This document shows positions 10,719 through 23,678 of a stretch of DNA of 64,000 bases, in pieces; position 1 is the first letter of the stretch, and each line of letters starts with the position of its first letter. Source of the DNA: Tigriopus japonicus (taxonomy: Eukaryota; Arthropoda; Copepoda; Harpacticoida; Harpacticidae); contig CM021318.1 of NCBI GenBank assembly GCA_010645155.1, positions 7,548,789 through 7,612,788 of the forward strand. Reading direction: 5' to 3'. The notes under the pieces are model-generated. The model had not been told where the DNA came from. It did no database searches and was given only the letters and a program-made list of their open reading frames with translations. The translations under genes and the position numbers were made by a program.

Positions 10719-13700
10719 TCAAAGATGGGTAACGTTCACTCCGTTCTTTTGAGCCCCAATGGAGTTTGAATCCTGGGCAGGTGATTCATTGACATCGCCC
10801 ACGGGCTCTCCATCCTTCTTGGCCTCATTCTCATTGGATGTGCTCTTGAAAATGGGATTGGGACCACTGGAACCCCCAATCGATGACGGCGGTCCTTTTG
10901 AAGGCAACAACTCGACCGAGCGTTGATCCCAATTCTTCTCCTTCACATTCACATTATTGGACGCGAGCTTGTTGGAATGGCATTCAGTCAAGACTGTGAG
11001 TTCCACTGGTCTGGCCTTGGTTGTGGGTGGGGGTGCTGATTTGGCCGTGGTGTGATGGGTGGCTGTGGTCGCAGTCTGGCCTTCGGAGTGGCCGTTTTGG
11101 TTGGAAGCGCCTTGGCCGTCCTCATCGTTGAAGAAACATGGGGCAATACCGTGGCATGTTTTGCTGGAAAATTATAGGTAGATGGAGGTCATGAATCTAT
11201 GATGAGATCCAACATAAACAGACCGAACAAACTGGGCATGGGAAAAAAGGGTGTGAAAACTTGGAACGTACTCTTCAGGATGAACTTGGAACTTGGGATG
11301 AACATGCAGATTCCGAAAACAAGTTTTTTTTTATCCAACCTTCATTTGCAAATCATTTGTTCAAACGGAGTACTTTAATTTGAAGATGCCAAAAATACGT
11401 ATGACGGCAATGAAAGTTTTGTGCTTCCCTTGAACTCATTTGGCTTATCTTGAAGTGATAATTCAATAACACGGTTATTAAACCAGCATCAATATTGAGT
11501 TGATATTTAAGGTTCAAAATAGTTTTGACTCCATTTTGCAATTTCTAGTACACGCAGCTTGGGAATTTTCCAGTTATTGAATGTCCAAAACAAATTAAGA
11601 ACAACAGAAAAGTTGAGAAAAGTTTAAAGCATAACACGAGGGTTCGAAATTGCTGTGAAAGAAAGAGACAACTCTAAGCCAAACTTTATCGGTGTGACTG
11701 CATTCTACATGTGTGCCTATTTTTGACTCACTTACAAATTCTCTACGCATGTAACAGAAATTCCAACTTGCTTGTTTGAATCTAAAATTCCTCTCATAGG
11801 GTTCATTTTACAATCAAATTCGAGTGAGTGAACCAACAGACCTGAAGGCTTGCTTTATTTTGCTCAAAGAAGTAAAAAAGACTTGGGCCAAACCCCTGGC
11901 TTCATTCTTTGACATTTTCAAGTCTTTTGGCAAAGAACCTTCCAATTTCGATGTAAATGGATTACACGCTTGACTGCTCAATTGAGAATTTTTGAACATT
12001 CCATTCCCTCTTCCTGGGAAACGCCCTTCAACTAAGCATGAAGTCAAAATCTTGACCTTTTCCATGTTAGTTGGTCCACAATTTTTTGGGGATCTAATTG
12101 AGGACCGACCATCAGTTTTACCCAAAAATATATATTCTTTAATATGAATTTTTTTGTCGGTTCTGAGTGAGCCTCTGATTTGGGGATTACATCCAGTTCC
12201 ATTTTTCCCCAATCGGAACCAGATATCTTTTGAACCGATTCTGTAATGGCATAACTGAGGGTTTTGATGGAACCGACGGCTTATGTTTTTTCCTTCCTTT
12301 CGGTCCATTGCCATACCGAATACTCGCTTTATTTAGTTATAATGCGGTCCCTACTTACTAAAGAAGATCGAAGAATAGTATCCGAAAAGCGGGATTGAGC
12401 TTGCAATAGATGACCATGTTAATGGAGGAGTTGAGAACGAGGAGGAAATGGCTGAAAAGAAGACCAAAGTCAGTGAATCCTAACTTTGAATAAGCTACGA
12501 TCACGAGAAAGTTTTTCTTCTCATAGTTTCTCGGAACAGCTAATTGGAGCAGAAGTTTTTAAACATTTCTATCAATTTACTTTACGATCAGCGAGGATTC
12601 CAAAATCCAAAATTCCCTCGAGAAAGCGAAAAAAGTAGCTTCTTCTTCCTGAACGGACCAACAAATTATAAGTGCATCGTAGCAATATGTCATCTTTCAG
12701 AGGCTTTGTTCCCGGATTTGAACCTTCAGTGTTCCAAAAATGGAACACCAAGCTCACTCCATGGAAAGGAAACATGATTGTATCAAGAGCCACTATAATA
12801 TAAAGAGTAAAGAGAGGCGAAAAGAAAGTACAGATAAAGGCCTTTCTTACACTCAATGAAGAGACTGTGCCCCAAATCTAACGCGTGGACTCTTTGGCTA
12901 TAATGGCTCTCATCATACCTGAACACCGCTGTGACAATGGACCACAATGGGAACGATCTTTGACCGGCTCGGGAACACTCCATGGCGTCCCTGATGACAA
13001 TCATCTCGTGTAAATTAAGGAGGATCCTCAGGGAATGTGTCACGAGGAACACCAAAACGATCCCCATGAAAACCACGGCCAAGTTATCCTCGTGTCGTCG
13101 GCGAGCCTGATGATTAATCGTCACTTGGCTCATGCTTTGACGCCGACGACTTTGACGCAATTTGATGTCCTTGTAGATCTAAAGGGACGGAAAGCCAGGG
13201 GGATTTGAGAAAAGTTTGCTTCTTCTGAAAGAGGGTTAGAGGGGAAGCAAAATGCTCCCGCTTCTTTTTATCCGCTCGAACTACTCTGCTCGGTCGGCAG
13301 GTGGATATCGCAAAAATGTGCCAAATTATTTTTACATGAATTCTTTGAGCTCGAGTTGACGATGGGAAAATTTGGCTGGCCTTTGGAGAGATGAACTTTT
13401 TCCATGTATCAGCCGAGAGGGATTAATATTTTGCCAAGAGCCTTCATTCAATCTTTCAGGGTAGAGGCGGCCATAGATTCCTGGGAGCTCAATTTGTATT
13501 GAGAAACAAGTTTTATGTCAACATTATAAAAGCAAAGAAACAAGAAAAAGAGGTGCTTTCCCTGGTTGAACCATTGACAAGTGATAATTAAACACGCTCT
13601 TTTAGAGACAAAGTAGAATATTTCGATTCACAGTTGATTGTCCATCGCAATTTCAAAATCTCTTTCAAAATGGGCGATAGTCCAAGGAGTTTGGCTTTAA

Positions 13701-16700
13701 CAAAATTTTCAATATTTTATGGATGTTTTGTTTTGCAAGACGAATTTGTAAGTACATAGGGGGCTCACAACAAGTTTTGCGTTGAAATCTAGTTTTGGTA
13801 TTCCTCATTTCTTTAGTAAGGGCTGCTGAGACGTAAAACGTTCAACTAATCTGTCCTGGCAACGTTACTGTTCAGTAAAAGAACAGTCATATAATGGATG
13901 AGAGTAATCCCACGAAATCAGTTGGGGGTTCTGGGGCCAAAATGACTAGGGATGTGTCAGAGTCAAGACTAACCCTCTAAAAAACTCGATTAAAATTCTA
14001 AAAGCCAAATTCCCATTTTTCGTTTTACAATCATTTGAAACAAGAAAGTTTCCCTCACGTAACAAACTTAACCTATGAAACGCCTAAGCCTAGTTTTGAT
14101 CCATCCCTAGCATGTTTGGCCCCAAAATCCCTAGCTGAATTCGTCCGAATACTCTATGAATCAAATCATTTAAGTTTCTAAACAAAACTATCTTAAATGA
14201 TTACATTTGGAGCCAATTCCAACTGACTTCCTTAAATTTGGATCAAGGGTTGATATCTAAGCACTGTTTTAGTTTAAAATTTGGTTGAACTCCGTTCTCG
14301 AACTTAATATATTTGAACTTGGTAGGTCATTCAGTTCTTGAAAAATCTCATTTCCACCAAATATGAGCCTAACACAACTTTTTGGGTTTTGGGAGCTTTC
14401 TCGGTCAATTTGGAACAAAATGTGCCTTGTCTAGGTTAACGAGATTGGTTCTCCTGAAATTGTTCCTCCCGAAAAAGTTACTGAAGAAAGCGAGAGAGAG
14501 TTCTTGGAAAGTTTACTACATATTCTCGATTTGGAGGGCTTAAAGGTTCTGGTTTGTGTAAATGAAGTATGATACAACTCGAAATCGTTGGAAGAAATTA
14601 ATTGATGAACGAGCTTTAAATCGTTCAGCTTTTCTTTGCTCCTAAAGTTACATTATCTTCTTTGGATCCTTTTAAATGGAACTTAGTATTGAAAAGAAAT
14701 GGTCAACGGTAACAGCGTTCAGTTTGAAATAAATGTTCATAAAGCCATTGGAATGCGGCAAAATGGAAGCCATGTTTCACTAAAGACGTTTATTAGTGAA
14801 CCTCCTTACGTACCAAGCAAATATTGGCTCAAATCTGAGAGCTTGTAATACCTAAAGAACCCTTTCCACTACAAATTCATATGCAGATAATATCTCATGA
14901 CCTTGACAGCCTTTATCTTTTAAGAAAATGCCCAGCAAGTCTGTTCGTGCCTTTTTCAGTATTTTTATCCGCTTACTTATTCACGTGAGTGCAAATAGCA
15001 AGCCAAATATCTCGGAGAGGCTTACATATTATTAATCTCATCATTCTCAAAAAATCCGCACCTTGGGGGCTGAAGGTTCGTGGTAAAAAGCAAAAATGGC
15101 TTAAATGAGACCAAGATCATCAAAAACCACAAACAAAATGTTTGTCAAGGAAAGCCTTTAGGGCTAAGAAACGAGAGGAAACTATGCATTCTCCATCTTT
15201 GAGAGAGAGCGAACGGGTGAGAAAATTTCTCGTTTGGCTCTCAGAAAAATGGTGTGAGCAAAAAATGAAGAAAGGAACATTGTACATTGAGGACAGGATC
15301 CAATATAAAAAGCAGCTGTTTTTATTTCAAATTAGTATTCCGTAGAAAATGGTGCAATCTGTTCTGAATCTAAGGTTCAAAGTTAATTACAAAGTAAGAA
15401 GAATATATCAATATTAAAAACAATATCTGGTTATCTAAGGGTATCATGTCGTGTGAACTACTCTAATTTACGGTTCTTTCAAGGAACAATTTTGTGAGAG
15501 AAAGCTGAAGGAAAAACCCTGATTGAGATTCTAATTTCCCCAGAAAACACAGTAAAAGTGAAGTGCGGGCTTTTTTCTACACATTATTATTTCTAAATTT
15601 GGGGTCAACCAATCGTAATAATGAGATGATTAACTTTTTCTACGTCATATCCACTTGATGTGCTCGAAATCTGAACAAGTTCAAATTTAGTCAAGTGCCA
15701 TGTCCGTTTGTTGAGCAATCCCTGATTCGTTCCTTACCTTGTAGTTCAAATACACAAGCATAATGGCCGGAATGATCCCAAGAATTAGAAGGCGTGTCCA
15801 ATTATTGTAATATATGGCGTAGGCTGGCTCTCTCCGAAGCTCAGTCACCTCCACCTGGAACATAGTAATGTGGACCAATATGAATGGAATGGGGCTTTTC
15901 TCTCTCTTTTTTTTCTATCTCTCTCACAAATCTCGAGGCCCAGGAATTAGCTCTTGCTGTGTTCCATCTGGAACAAAAACAATGCTCGACTACGAACGAA
16001 GACTGCTTTCATTTGGAATTGCATCACCCAAATCTAAAAGGGGTTCAGCCATTTTCGGTTAATGTCATTTGATGCTCCCTAGGGACGTGCCTAGAGTAGC
16101 AAGCCACAACAAAATGGACCCCCCCCCCTTTGCCACTAACCAGAAAGTCCAATTGGGATCGTAAATTGTGTGTGATCCATGGACTTCCGACCGATTGGAA
16201 TCTAAAAGGCTGTCTCAAGGGAGCACTAGATCGTCTTACCACAGGGACCTCAAACAATTCCTTGAGTTGATCCACGGTATGGTTGACCCCTTGGCCGTGC
16301 TCCAATTTATAATAGGACCCATCGATAAATACTGCCACACTTCCATTGTACATGCCGTGATTTACTTCGATGACTCGACTCTGATTGGTCGGTCCAGTCA
16401 GCTCATATCCAATTCGGGCTTCCAGAAACTTGGGAATGTTGAAGAGGAACGAAAGGAAGATGACTGGGAACACATATTTCATGAGACGGCGCCGACAAGC
16501 TTCAGGGCTGTTCATGCTCTGGTTGTAATCTGAAAATTTATGTGGAATGTGAATACAAGGATTGAACACGTTGAAGGCCCTAAATCGTGGGATTGGTTGT
16601 TGAAAAGAGTCTCGATGTACTTGAGCAAGTACACCAAAATCCACCATCGTCTTCACAACAAAACAACTCTTTCAAAAAGCCTGAACTTTGTTAGCTTCAA

Positions 16701-19700
16701 TGTACCCTTTTTTCACATCGTAGTACGGCTATAACTTCCTAAATAAAGTAAACATCATTCGACGAGGTGCTTGGTCAGGTAAGGAGCAATTTACAAAATT
16801 TCGAACGTTCAACAAATTTTTGATGTGAAAGTGCCTATAAGTAGCGTATTTTTTATTTCCTTTGCTTTTAAAAAATAATAACAAATAAAACTTTCGAATA
16901 AAAATTTCCGTCCCAAAATCGATCCCACATTATCAATGATTGGCCACAATTCAGTCAAAATATTAACGCATTTTGGGCATTTGCATTCCTTGACCGACAA
17001 ATATAATCCCTAAAGATTTTATTGTCGTAGAGGGTGTCATAAATGGCTTTGGGCTGGCACACATTCGAAGGTCTCCCAAGATCTGAAGCTTATAGTCTGT
17101 CTACATCTCAAATATGCTTTATCTAGACTCCTGCTAAAGCTCCCTGAAACTTCTCCTCCGTTAAAAGAATTGCATTGACGTCATGATTCGAAATAAAGTC
17201 TCAAGTATCTCCTGCGTCTAACTTACCACTGCACAAAGTAATAAAAGAATCTGTATGAAATTGAATTCCTCAGAATTTGCTCCCCATTGCATGCAGCCTT
17301 GAAACCATTGTATTCTCGTTAGGTATTTTGCAATTTAATCTTCTTCACAATGGCCTTCTTGCAGACTGCTGATGAGCGGACACCAAATACTACTACTACT
17401 ACAACAACTTCATCATCCATTCGTACTCCGTTTTGCAGTAGTACTTTTGAGCTCACCTTTCCGGCGCTCATTGTTTCATCTCGGTTTCGCTTTATCTTTC
17501 CAAGACAGGAGGAGCCTCTTCTAGTTTCCAAAGGCCTTAGAAACGATTGGCACCGTGCTAAACTGAGAAGGCCAATCTATCTATACCCTATCCAAGTGTC
17601 AAAGCCCTTTCCAACAACCCGTTTTGTCCCAACAAACGTCGAAAAGTTCCGGGTCCTTTTTTCAGTCGGCAGTACAAATGAAGCTTCGTTTGTTCGCGAG
17701 TCTGCAGTTTTTTTAGGAATCAATGCAGATACAAAACAGAAAAGGATGTCCAAATTATGTTTTTTTTTGCTTTATCTGGCCTGCATTTGAATTGATTGAT
17801 TGGATTAAGGGAGTAAAATTACGATGAACCACTCAAGTGGAAACATATTTCAGGCTCTCTCGAGTTATTTTTATTATTTATGGGTATGTTTCTCGGCGTC
17901 ATTCTGAGCATTGCGAATACCTCGTGCTACGGCAAAACTTTTCTATTTGAATGATATCAGGGTTTTTATATGACGTCAGGCATCTCAAGACCTCTCTCCA
18001 AAAAACTTAAGAAATGTTAAGACTCTGATTAAAACAATGGATGAGTGAGTTCAGCTATCAAGTCCTAAGTTAACAAAGCTATCGATGTATTCATGAGTTT
18101 GAGCTTAGCTTGTTTTTTGTGAATGTGGAGAGGTTATCTAAATCTATTCAGAGCTGCATTTGCTTTGGCGAACTAAACAATGGCACAAACAAACAAAAAA
18201 TCCTCAAGCATTCTTAAAATCTAGCCCGTGGCTTGCCCGTGAATAATGTGATTGATGGGAAAAACTAGTGAACAAGGAAAAACTACCGGTATGACCATTC
18301 ATCCTGTTGCCTTATTCTAATATTGCATAAATTAGGGTTCGACGAATACGTTTGCAAAAACTAAGCCTTTCAAACCTTCACTGAGAAACAGAAAGGGCGC
18401 CTTTACAACAGAACTCATTTACCTTGATTACTCTCCATTTCTCATAAAAGAAAAAAGGCTCCCATTTCATGAAGGAAGGATGCTGCGTCAGGTGCCGTAA
18501 CTGATAACATTTCCAGACGAATTTTTTACGGTTTCAAAAGCCTTTGATTCCTTCATATGGCGAACCAGAAGATCTCATTCTTCAAAGTGCGTTTTCTAAA
18601 AAGAATCCGACCACTTTCACAAAACGCGTTTCTCAAGTTCAATTCAAGCGTGAACATTTTGATTATGCGCTTGTCACACAAGCCCTTCTTAGTTAGTTCC
18701 TTTGGTTTCAGGCAAAAATTGGACCGACCCAAATATTGATTATAGAGATTAGTCCAAGCAAAGAGCTCCAACTCTTTCTTGAACCCTTGACCACGTGAAT
18801 TAACCCAATAACGAAAATATTCAGACACAGTCCACTCACCTATAGGATAATGTACGGCAATGTATCGTTCCAGAGAGATTCCAACCGTCATGAATATGGA
18901 GCCCGCCATTGAGATGAATTGCAGAGGATACAGAATGTAGGGAAACAACAGGGTGTGCAGTTCTGTGTCCAGGTGGAAGATCCGACGAAAGCTCTCAAGA
19001 ATACTGCCAAATAGGTACCAAGAGTCGAAACAAATGAGAGCAATCAACAACAAGTTGAACGAGTTTCGCATCTCCTCTCTGCAATGCAAAAGGTGAACAC
19101 ATCAGTCACATGGTTATGGCATTCTCTTGCTCATAAATGAGAGAAAATTGATCCAGAGGATTCATTGATTTAAGAACGCTTCAGCAATGGTTCCGAATAA
19201 GCATTGAAAACCTTGGTATTTTTGGGTTGTTAAGTTAAAAATTACGATTTGAACAATCAATTTTCTTTGTTAATTCAAACAACTGTCCAGCACGTTGGTC
19301 AGAATCGTTTTATGACAAAGAAGTGTGATCAAAGGGAAAGACGAACATGGGGCCCATAAAACAGTTGATCCACTCGGAAGAATCACGAAGAATTGTTTAG
19401 GTGAAAATGATGAAGAAATGTCTTTAATATTCCTTTTAGAGAAAATTGCTAGCTCTCCAAAAGGATACTCAATCCCATCTTCTTTGATGAGAACCACCAA
19501 GATGGTGCAGAGTACAGAAGGTATTTTTATTGGTCTCCCTGCACGATGTGTAAACATGAGACGAAAGTAGTTTGAATAGTCTTTGTAAGCTTTTCTAAGT
19601 GCTTAAATGGCATGACAGTAGCTTTAGATGTTCTTGAAAAACACCATGAACAAGTCTTTAACCAAACACTTTTATTAGAAAGGGCGCTTTTAGAGGGAGT

Positions 19701-21541
19701 GCTAGTCTGTTTGGATGTATATCCAGTAGGTAATCATCCTTCTAAATCCTGTTCCAACAAATCTCTTAGCTGTGGGCGTGATCCTGATTGAACAAGCAAC
19801 TAAATATACCTGTTGTTGTAATCATAGGTTTCATTGAGGTGAAATCAGGAGTAATTTCATTGCCCTTGATTCTGGCCGGATGCTGATTGCTCCTCTCGAC
19901 GATGATGATTGAGAAACGCTCATTAACTAAGTCGTAACAGTAAGTCAATTATAGTTCAAGAGCTTCTCCTCGTGAACAGAAAACATATTTTGCCCCCACA
20001 AAGCAAAACTCAAACATCAAGATCTTCACGTTCCTTGTTTTTCAAAACAGAGTAAATCCAGTCAGTCTATTGATGGGGACAAAACAAACTTTCAGCCCAT
20101 TTGCTCGAATAAGCCTCGCAGGAGCATTAACACGTGTGTATCTAAGAATCTTTCTTTGGTGATTGAAGAAGCCTGCCTGCCATCAAATAAATGCTTCATG
20201 AAACTGCCGAGTTTGAGTCGGTTCTTGTGAATAGCTCTTGATCCCTCTATAGAAGACCTTGAAATGGAACTCGCCTCTTTTTATGACGGCTTGGAACTAG
20301 CAACTTTATTGGAAGAACGGCATTAATGTTGGAGCTCGGGAAAGGCCTCCTTTGGTCTCTCATGGGAGACTCTTTAATTTCCTAGGCAATTCCACATGTC
20401 CTCATGACAAAAGTGCTTTTAAGAACGAACTGAATTTCAATGAAGTTAGCTTCCAGTCAACCACTCAATAGCTGTTCCAAGGAACATGTCATTACGCACA
20501 AAAACGCCTTACTACGTCCTGTTTGCGGAGAATTTGTATTTCTGTGATGCTACCCGGGATATGTGAAGTGTCTTTCACAGATGTTGATTGAACTGGAACA
20601 AGCTTGGTATTCATCGATCACGATGCAACAAGAAACGAGCAGCACTTGAACCAAACACACCGTAATGTTCCATTTCCACTTCGACGACGACGACGAGGAG
20701 GTTCCTCCAAAAACCGATTCACCGATATCGCTCTCTGAAGCGCCTTAACAGTTTCCCCCTTTGAAGAAAATGAGGACACATATGTCCATTCAACCATCAC
20801 CTCAATGTCCTGTGCCTCCATTAACAAGTCCAAATGTATGTCATCTCGCTTCGAATTCTCGATGTGTTGTAACTTGTCCAAAATAATGGATATTTCCGTC
20901 GGGAAAGGTACCATTTTCCATGAATATGTCCGGTAAAAGGTGGAGGAAATCCTCTCTCGTTGCTTGTCAATCGTACCAGGTCCAAATGGGTCCACAAGGC
21001 CAAAATGTGTCGCTGCTGTCACACAAATCGAGACTTCCACTATATCTAGTACTTTCATAGGGGCTCTCGTAGTTTGGAACAGGGTCTCTGGAGGATTTTT
21101 CAGGAGTAAATTGCATTGTAAATGAAGGTATAGCTCGCAGATTGTTACAACCACATCACTCTGGTAAACCTGTCAAAGTTATAGTTTTCACGTCCAATGC
21201 CATATTGAATAATAGTAATAAAAAGCAAGGGGAGGTCGTTTTAATGAGCCATACGAAGGTACTTGAAAATCGACTTATTGAGGAATAAATAGGAACTTCG
21301 TTAGCTACGGATTTTAGACTGACCTTGAGAGGATGATAGCCGAAATGATGTTCCCGATAAGTCCCATGAAGGCCATGCAGCACTGAAGGACACCTTCAAC
21401 CCAAAAGAGGATATTGTCCAGGAACTCATCGTCCTCCCGTGTATAAACCGGGCAATCCAAAAGCTCCCCCAATGTAGCATTGGATGCCATCATGGTGTTG
21501 TCGATGTAGGAAAGGGTTTGGTTTTGATCCGTGAAGTTCAT
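10719..21541 (-). CDS. rhodopsin-family neuropeptide GPCR, FMRFamide/myosuppressin receptor-like (7 coding exons, 553 aa)
   Basis: Coding exons in transcript order: 21541-21324, 19078-18840, 16529-16240, 15854-15738, 13178-12919, 12451-12359, 11163-10719; stop TGA at 10721-10719. All introns are GT-AG, and the reading phase is continuous across all six joins. The N-terminus carries glycosylation sites (NFT, NQT, NAT). TM1 is about 46-70 (Asn64 = 1.50); TM2 has MRNSFNLLLIALICFD (Asp91 = 2.50); TM3 ends LERYIAVHYPIDYN (Arg144 = 3.50). TM4 and a long glycosylated loop follow, then VEVTELRREPAYAIYYNNW into TM5, a basic third loop, TM6-TM7 with NSSINMVIY (386-390) in place of NPxxY, and a Ser/Pro/Asn-rich tail. 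ERYIAVHYPIDYN and VTELRREP resemble invertebrate FMRFamide-type receptors; the ligand cannot be read from sequence. Oddities: Pro119 instead of Cys at 3.25, and Leu338 instead of Pro at 6.50. A splice acceptor 8 nt upstream of the ATG (TTTTCTAG, exon from 21549) implies a non-coding 5' exon. Confidence 0.93.
11164..12358 (-). other. receptor intron 6, with a 166-codon open frame of unknown meaning
   Basis: The intron runs between donor GTAAGT (after exon 6, ending 12359) and acceptor TTTTCCAG (before 11163). Within it, on the same strand at 12314-11814, an ATG-initiated frame of 166 codons is open, preceded by an in-frame TAA. The product would be basic, begins MAMDRKEGKNISRRFHQN, and shows no signal peptide, membrane helix or family motif I recognise. 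It begins 45 nt after the exon 6 donor. It could be a chance frame, a retained-intron tail encoding nothing in frame with the receptor, or a small nested gene. Confidence 0.3.
13179..15737 (-). other. receptor intron 4
   Basis: A 2.6-kb GT-AG intron between the TM5 exon (donor GTAAGG after 15738) and the TM6 exon (acceptor CCCTTTAG before 13178). It contains the inverted-repeat element at about 13890-14167. No coding potential was recognised in the remainder. Confidence 0.8.
13890..14167. mobile_element. long-terminal-inverted-repeat MITE in receptor intron 4
   Basis: The two ends are extended imperfect inverted repeats of about 70 bp: GAGTAATCCCACGAAATCAG, then TTCTGGGGCCAAAATG, then CTAGGGATGTGTCAGAG on the left, and the reverse-complement counterparts (GAGTATTCGGACGAATTCAG, TTTTGGGGCCAAACATG, CTAGGGATGGATCAAAAC) on the right. 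The interior and both ends match the interrupted element at 52120-52805 in opposite orientation. No target-site duplication could be fixed because the outer ends are too diverged. No protein is encoded. Confidence 0.7.
16530..18839 (-). other. receptor intron 2
   Basis: A 2.3-kb intron from donor GTGAGT (after CATTATCCTATAG at 18840) to acceptor ATTTTCAG before 16529. Joining restores the motif HYPID-YNQS across the junction, which strongly supports both sites. The only notable content is a short ACT/ACA triplet repeat at 17389-17409, which makes the local plus-strand frame threonine-rich and is not evidence for a gene. Confidence 0.8.
20618..21178 (-). CDS. uncharacterised 186-codon open frame in receptor intron 1 (candidate exon)
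   Basis: On the receptor strand, inside intron 1 (21323-19079), a frame is open from just after an AG acceptor-like site (ACTTTGACAG, ending 21179) to TGA at 20620-20618. The translation begins VYQSDVVVTICELYLHLQ, includes VSICVTAATHFGLVDPFGPG, and ends with a run of five arginines followed by a short Cys-rich tail (CVWFKCCSF). I do not recognise a family. The length is well beyond what is usual for chance in this AT-rich sequence, and codon choice looks ordinary. It does not join receptor exon 1 in frame. The basic run with a Cys-bearing tail recalls a processing site in a secreted precursor, but no signal peptide is visible and a donor could fall before that tail, for example at GAG/GTGATG near 20796. 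It may be one exon of a nested gene, or chance. Confidence 0.35.
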
Positions 21542-23678
21542 GGCTGGACCTAGAAAAGAGAAAAATCGTTACATGTATCTTCATGGCACAGCCTTGAGTT
21601 TATTACTATAGAAATTTATGAGCTTTGAACCTTTTTTCCTGGTCAACCGCCAAAAAAGGTTCGGATTTCAACGATGTTAAAAGACTTGTTGTTGGCTGAG
21701 AGTGGACATGTGTTTTGTAGTTTAGGGTCTCCAGTTGGAAAGTAAAGGTCACATTATCATTTAGAAAGGTTTCCGAGTAAGCACCAAATTTTAGCTCGTT
21801 AAAGATGAGTCAAACCTAAATCAAGCTTGCCGGGGTTTGCTCAGGAGATTGAAATTCATGACTTGAACCCAATCTTTGTTTGAGAGTGCACATTTTCGTT
21901 CGTTATTTGATGTGCAGAGATTGGGCTCAAAGGAACCCAAGAGAGTTCTTTCACTTCAAGCGACGTGACAACTATCATTAATGTCTGATAATATACCAGA
22001 AACTTGCATTTTCTTTCTTTGTTGACAAGGATACCACATACAAGAGTCGAGAGACTACATGAAAGTCTAATTTGGTCTCAGCTTAGAGGTCTACATTGCC
22101 ATCTCTAATAACTAAAAGTCACAATATGGTCCCTGAAGTGTTTCTAGGTGAAATTCTTGGGTGTTCTTCTGTTTCTTCGGTTTTTGCTGTCTTCAAACTT
22201 TTGACCACAAAGTAAATGCAAAAACCATGGTCACTATCGATAACATTTTTCTTCTTTGCTCCAAGGTTCAGCAAAAGTTAAAAGAAAGAAGAGTTTATTT
22301 TTCTGTTTATTTTTCTTTTTCGCTGTTCATCAGAATTTTTCCTTGTCTTGTCAAGTTTGTTCAAAGTTTGTCCAATGTGATTAGCCTAACAGTCTTTGGA
22401 TACATCCATAGGGGATACATTCATGTAGTGACAGCATGTGTCTCACTTATCCTCATTCTTTCGTTAATAAGTCATCTCTCCTTTTGTAACTTCTTGCTTG
22501 GTCCAAATGTACAAAAGTACGGAACAAAAATGTAACTAATAATTAATGTGGAACAAAGTGACGAAAGTAAAAGCTCCAACCTCACTACATTGTAAACGTA
22601 AAAGCAGTATTCATCAGACTATGAAGCAATAGAGTTGTAGAAGGGGTGAAATCATGGTTTTTTCTTGTTCCATGTATTAGCTTGTCCCACAATCAGATTG
22701 AACAATCAATCCCTTATTTTCCCATGCTTCAAGAGAGTACTGCAAATAAAATTATGTCTACTCTACATTTGTCACAAAAGCCAATGTTCATTACCCCAAG
22801 TTTCCAAGATACACGTTAATGAAACTGCATTTTACAATTAGGAAAATGGCCTTGGCCATCTGGCGATCAAAAGACAGCATTGGCACTTGACAGATGCTCT
22901 CAACGCTGAGATTGTCCCAACAACGCGGCAAACTTCGTTGTTTGGTGCCTTTGAAAAAAGGAAGCTTTGCCTCCATAACAAATGAACTCCCATTCCAAAG
23001 TGCACAATCGAATTCAATTTGAACGACCAACCAAGCAAAGAAGCGAGCACCTGGCACAAACTCAACTTTGGAGGAACAGATTTGTGCCTGTTGTATACAC
23101 ATGGAATAGAAATGCATCACCAGGGCTTTGGAACAATTTTCTTGGAATCATTTTCTTGATGGAGGCATATTTAAGTTTCTCATCAATTCGAAATTTCATC
23201 TTTGATAAGGCTCATGAATTTCTTGCTTGCTCGGACAGTGTGACGGTAAAACTTGTGCAATTCAATAGTCTGAAGTTGGCTACACTGTCAACCCACTGAA
23301 TTGTACCCTTAAAATTATGGGTATGTAAAGTGTCCTTTCGTTGTATTGGAGAAGAATAAAAACTTCGAAAGAGAAAAAAGGAATGTTTGGCTTTTTAAGC
23401 ATCTCTCCTTGCGGCACTTTCCCAAATTTAAGTTTTGTGGGAAAGTTTAAAGGGAACCCAAATAGGACATTTTTCATTGATTCCACGTAGGCCTTGCCAA
23501 CCACGAGGAGGGTTGAATATTTTTGCTGATTTCCTTTCTTGATCTCAATCCAATTCCAAACTCTCTTTCAATCGAGGTTTGAGTTTTTTTCTCCATTCAA
23601 CTTTCCAGTCGTACTTGATTCCATTTGGTTCAAGACGATCGGGCTTCGTTGTCCGCGTTCCAAACTTCAAGGCCTCGT

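Noticed and set aside
17350..17790. 146-codon plus-strand frame with a run of threonines
   Set aside because: The Thr/Ser run is an ACT/ACA triplet repeat in receptor intron 2; the rest shows no motif.
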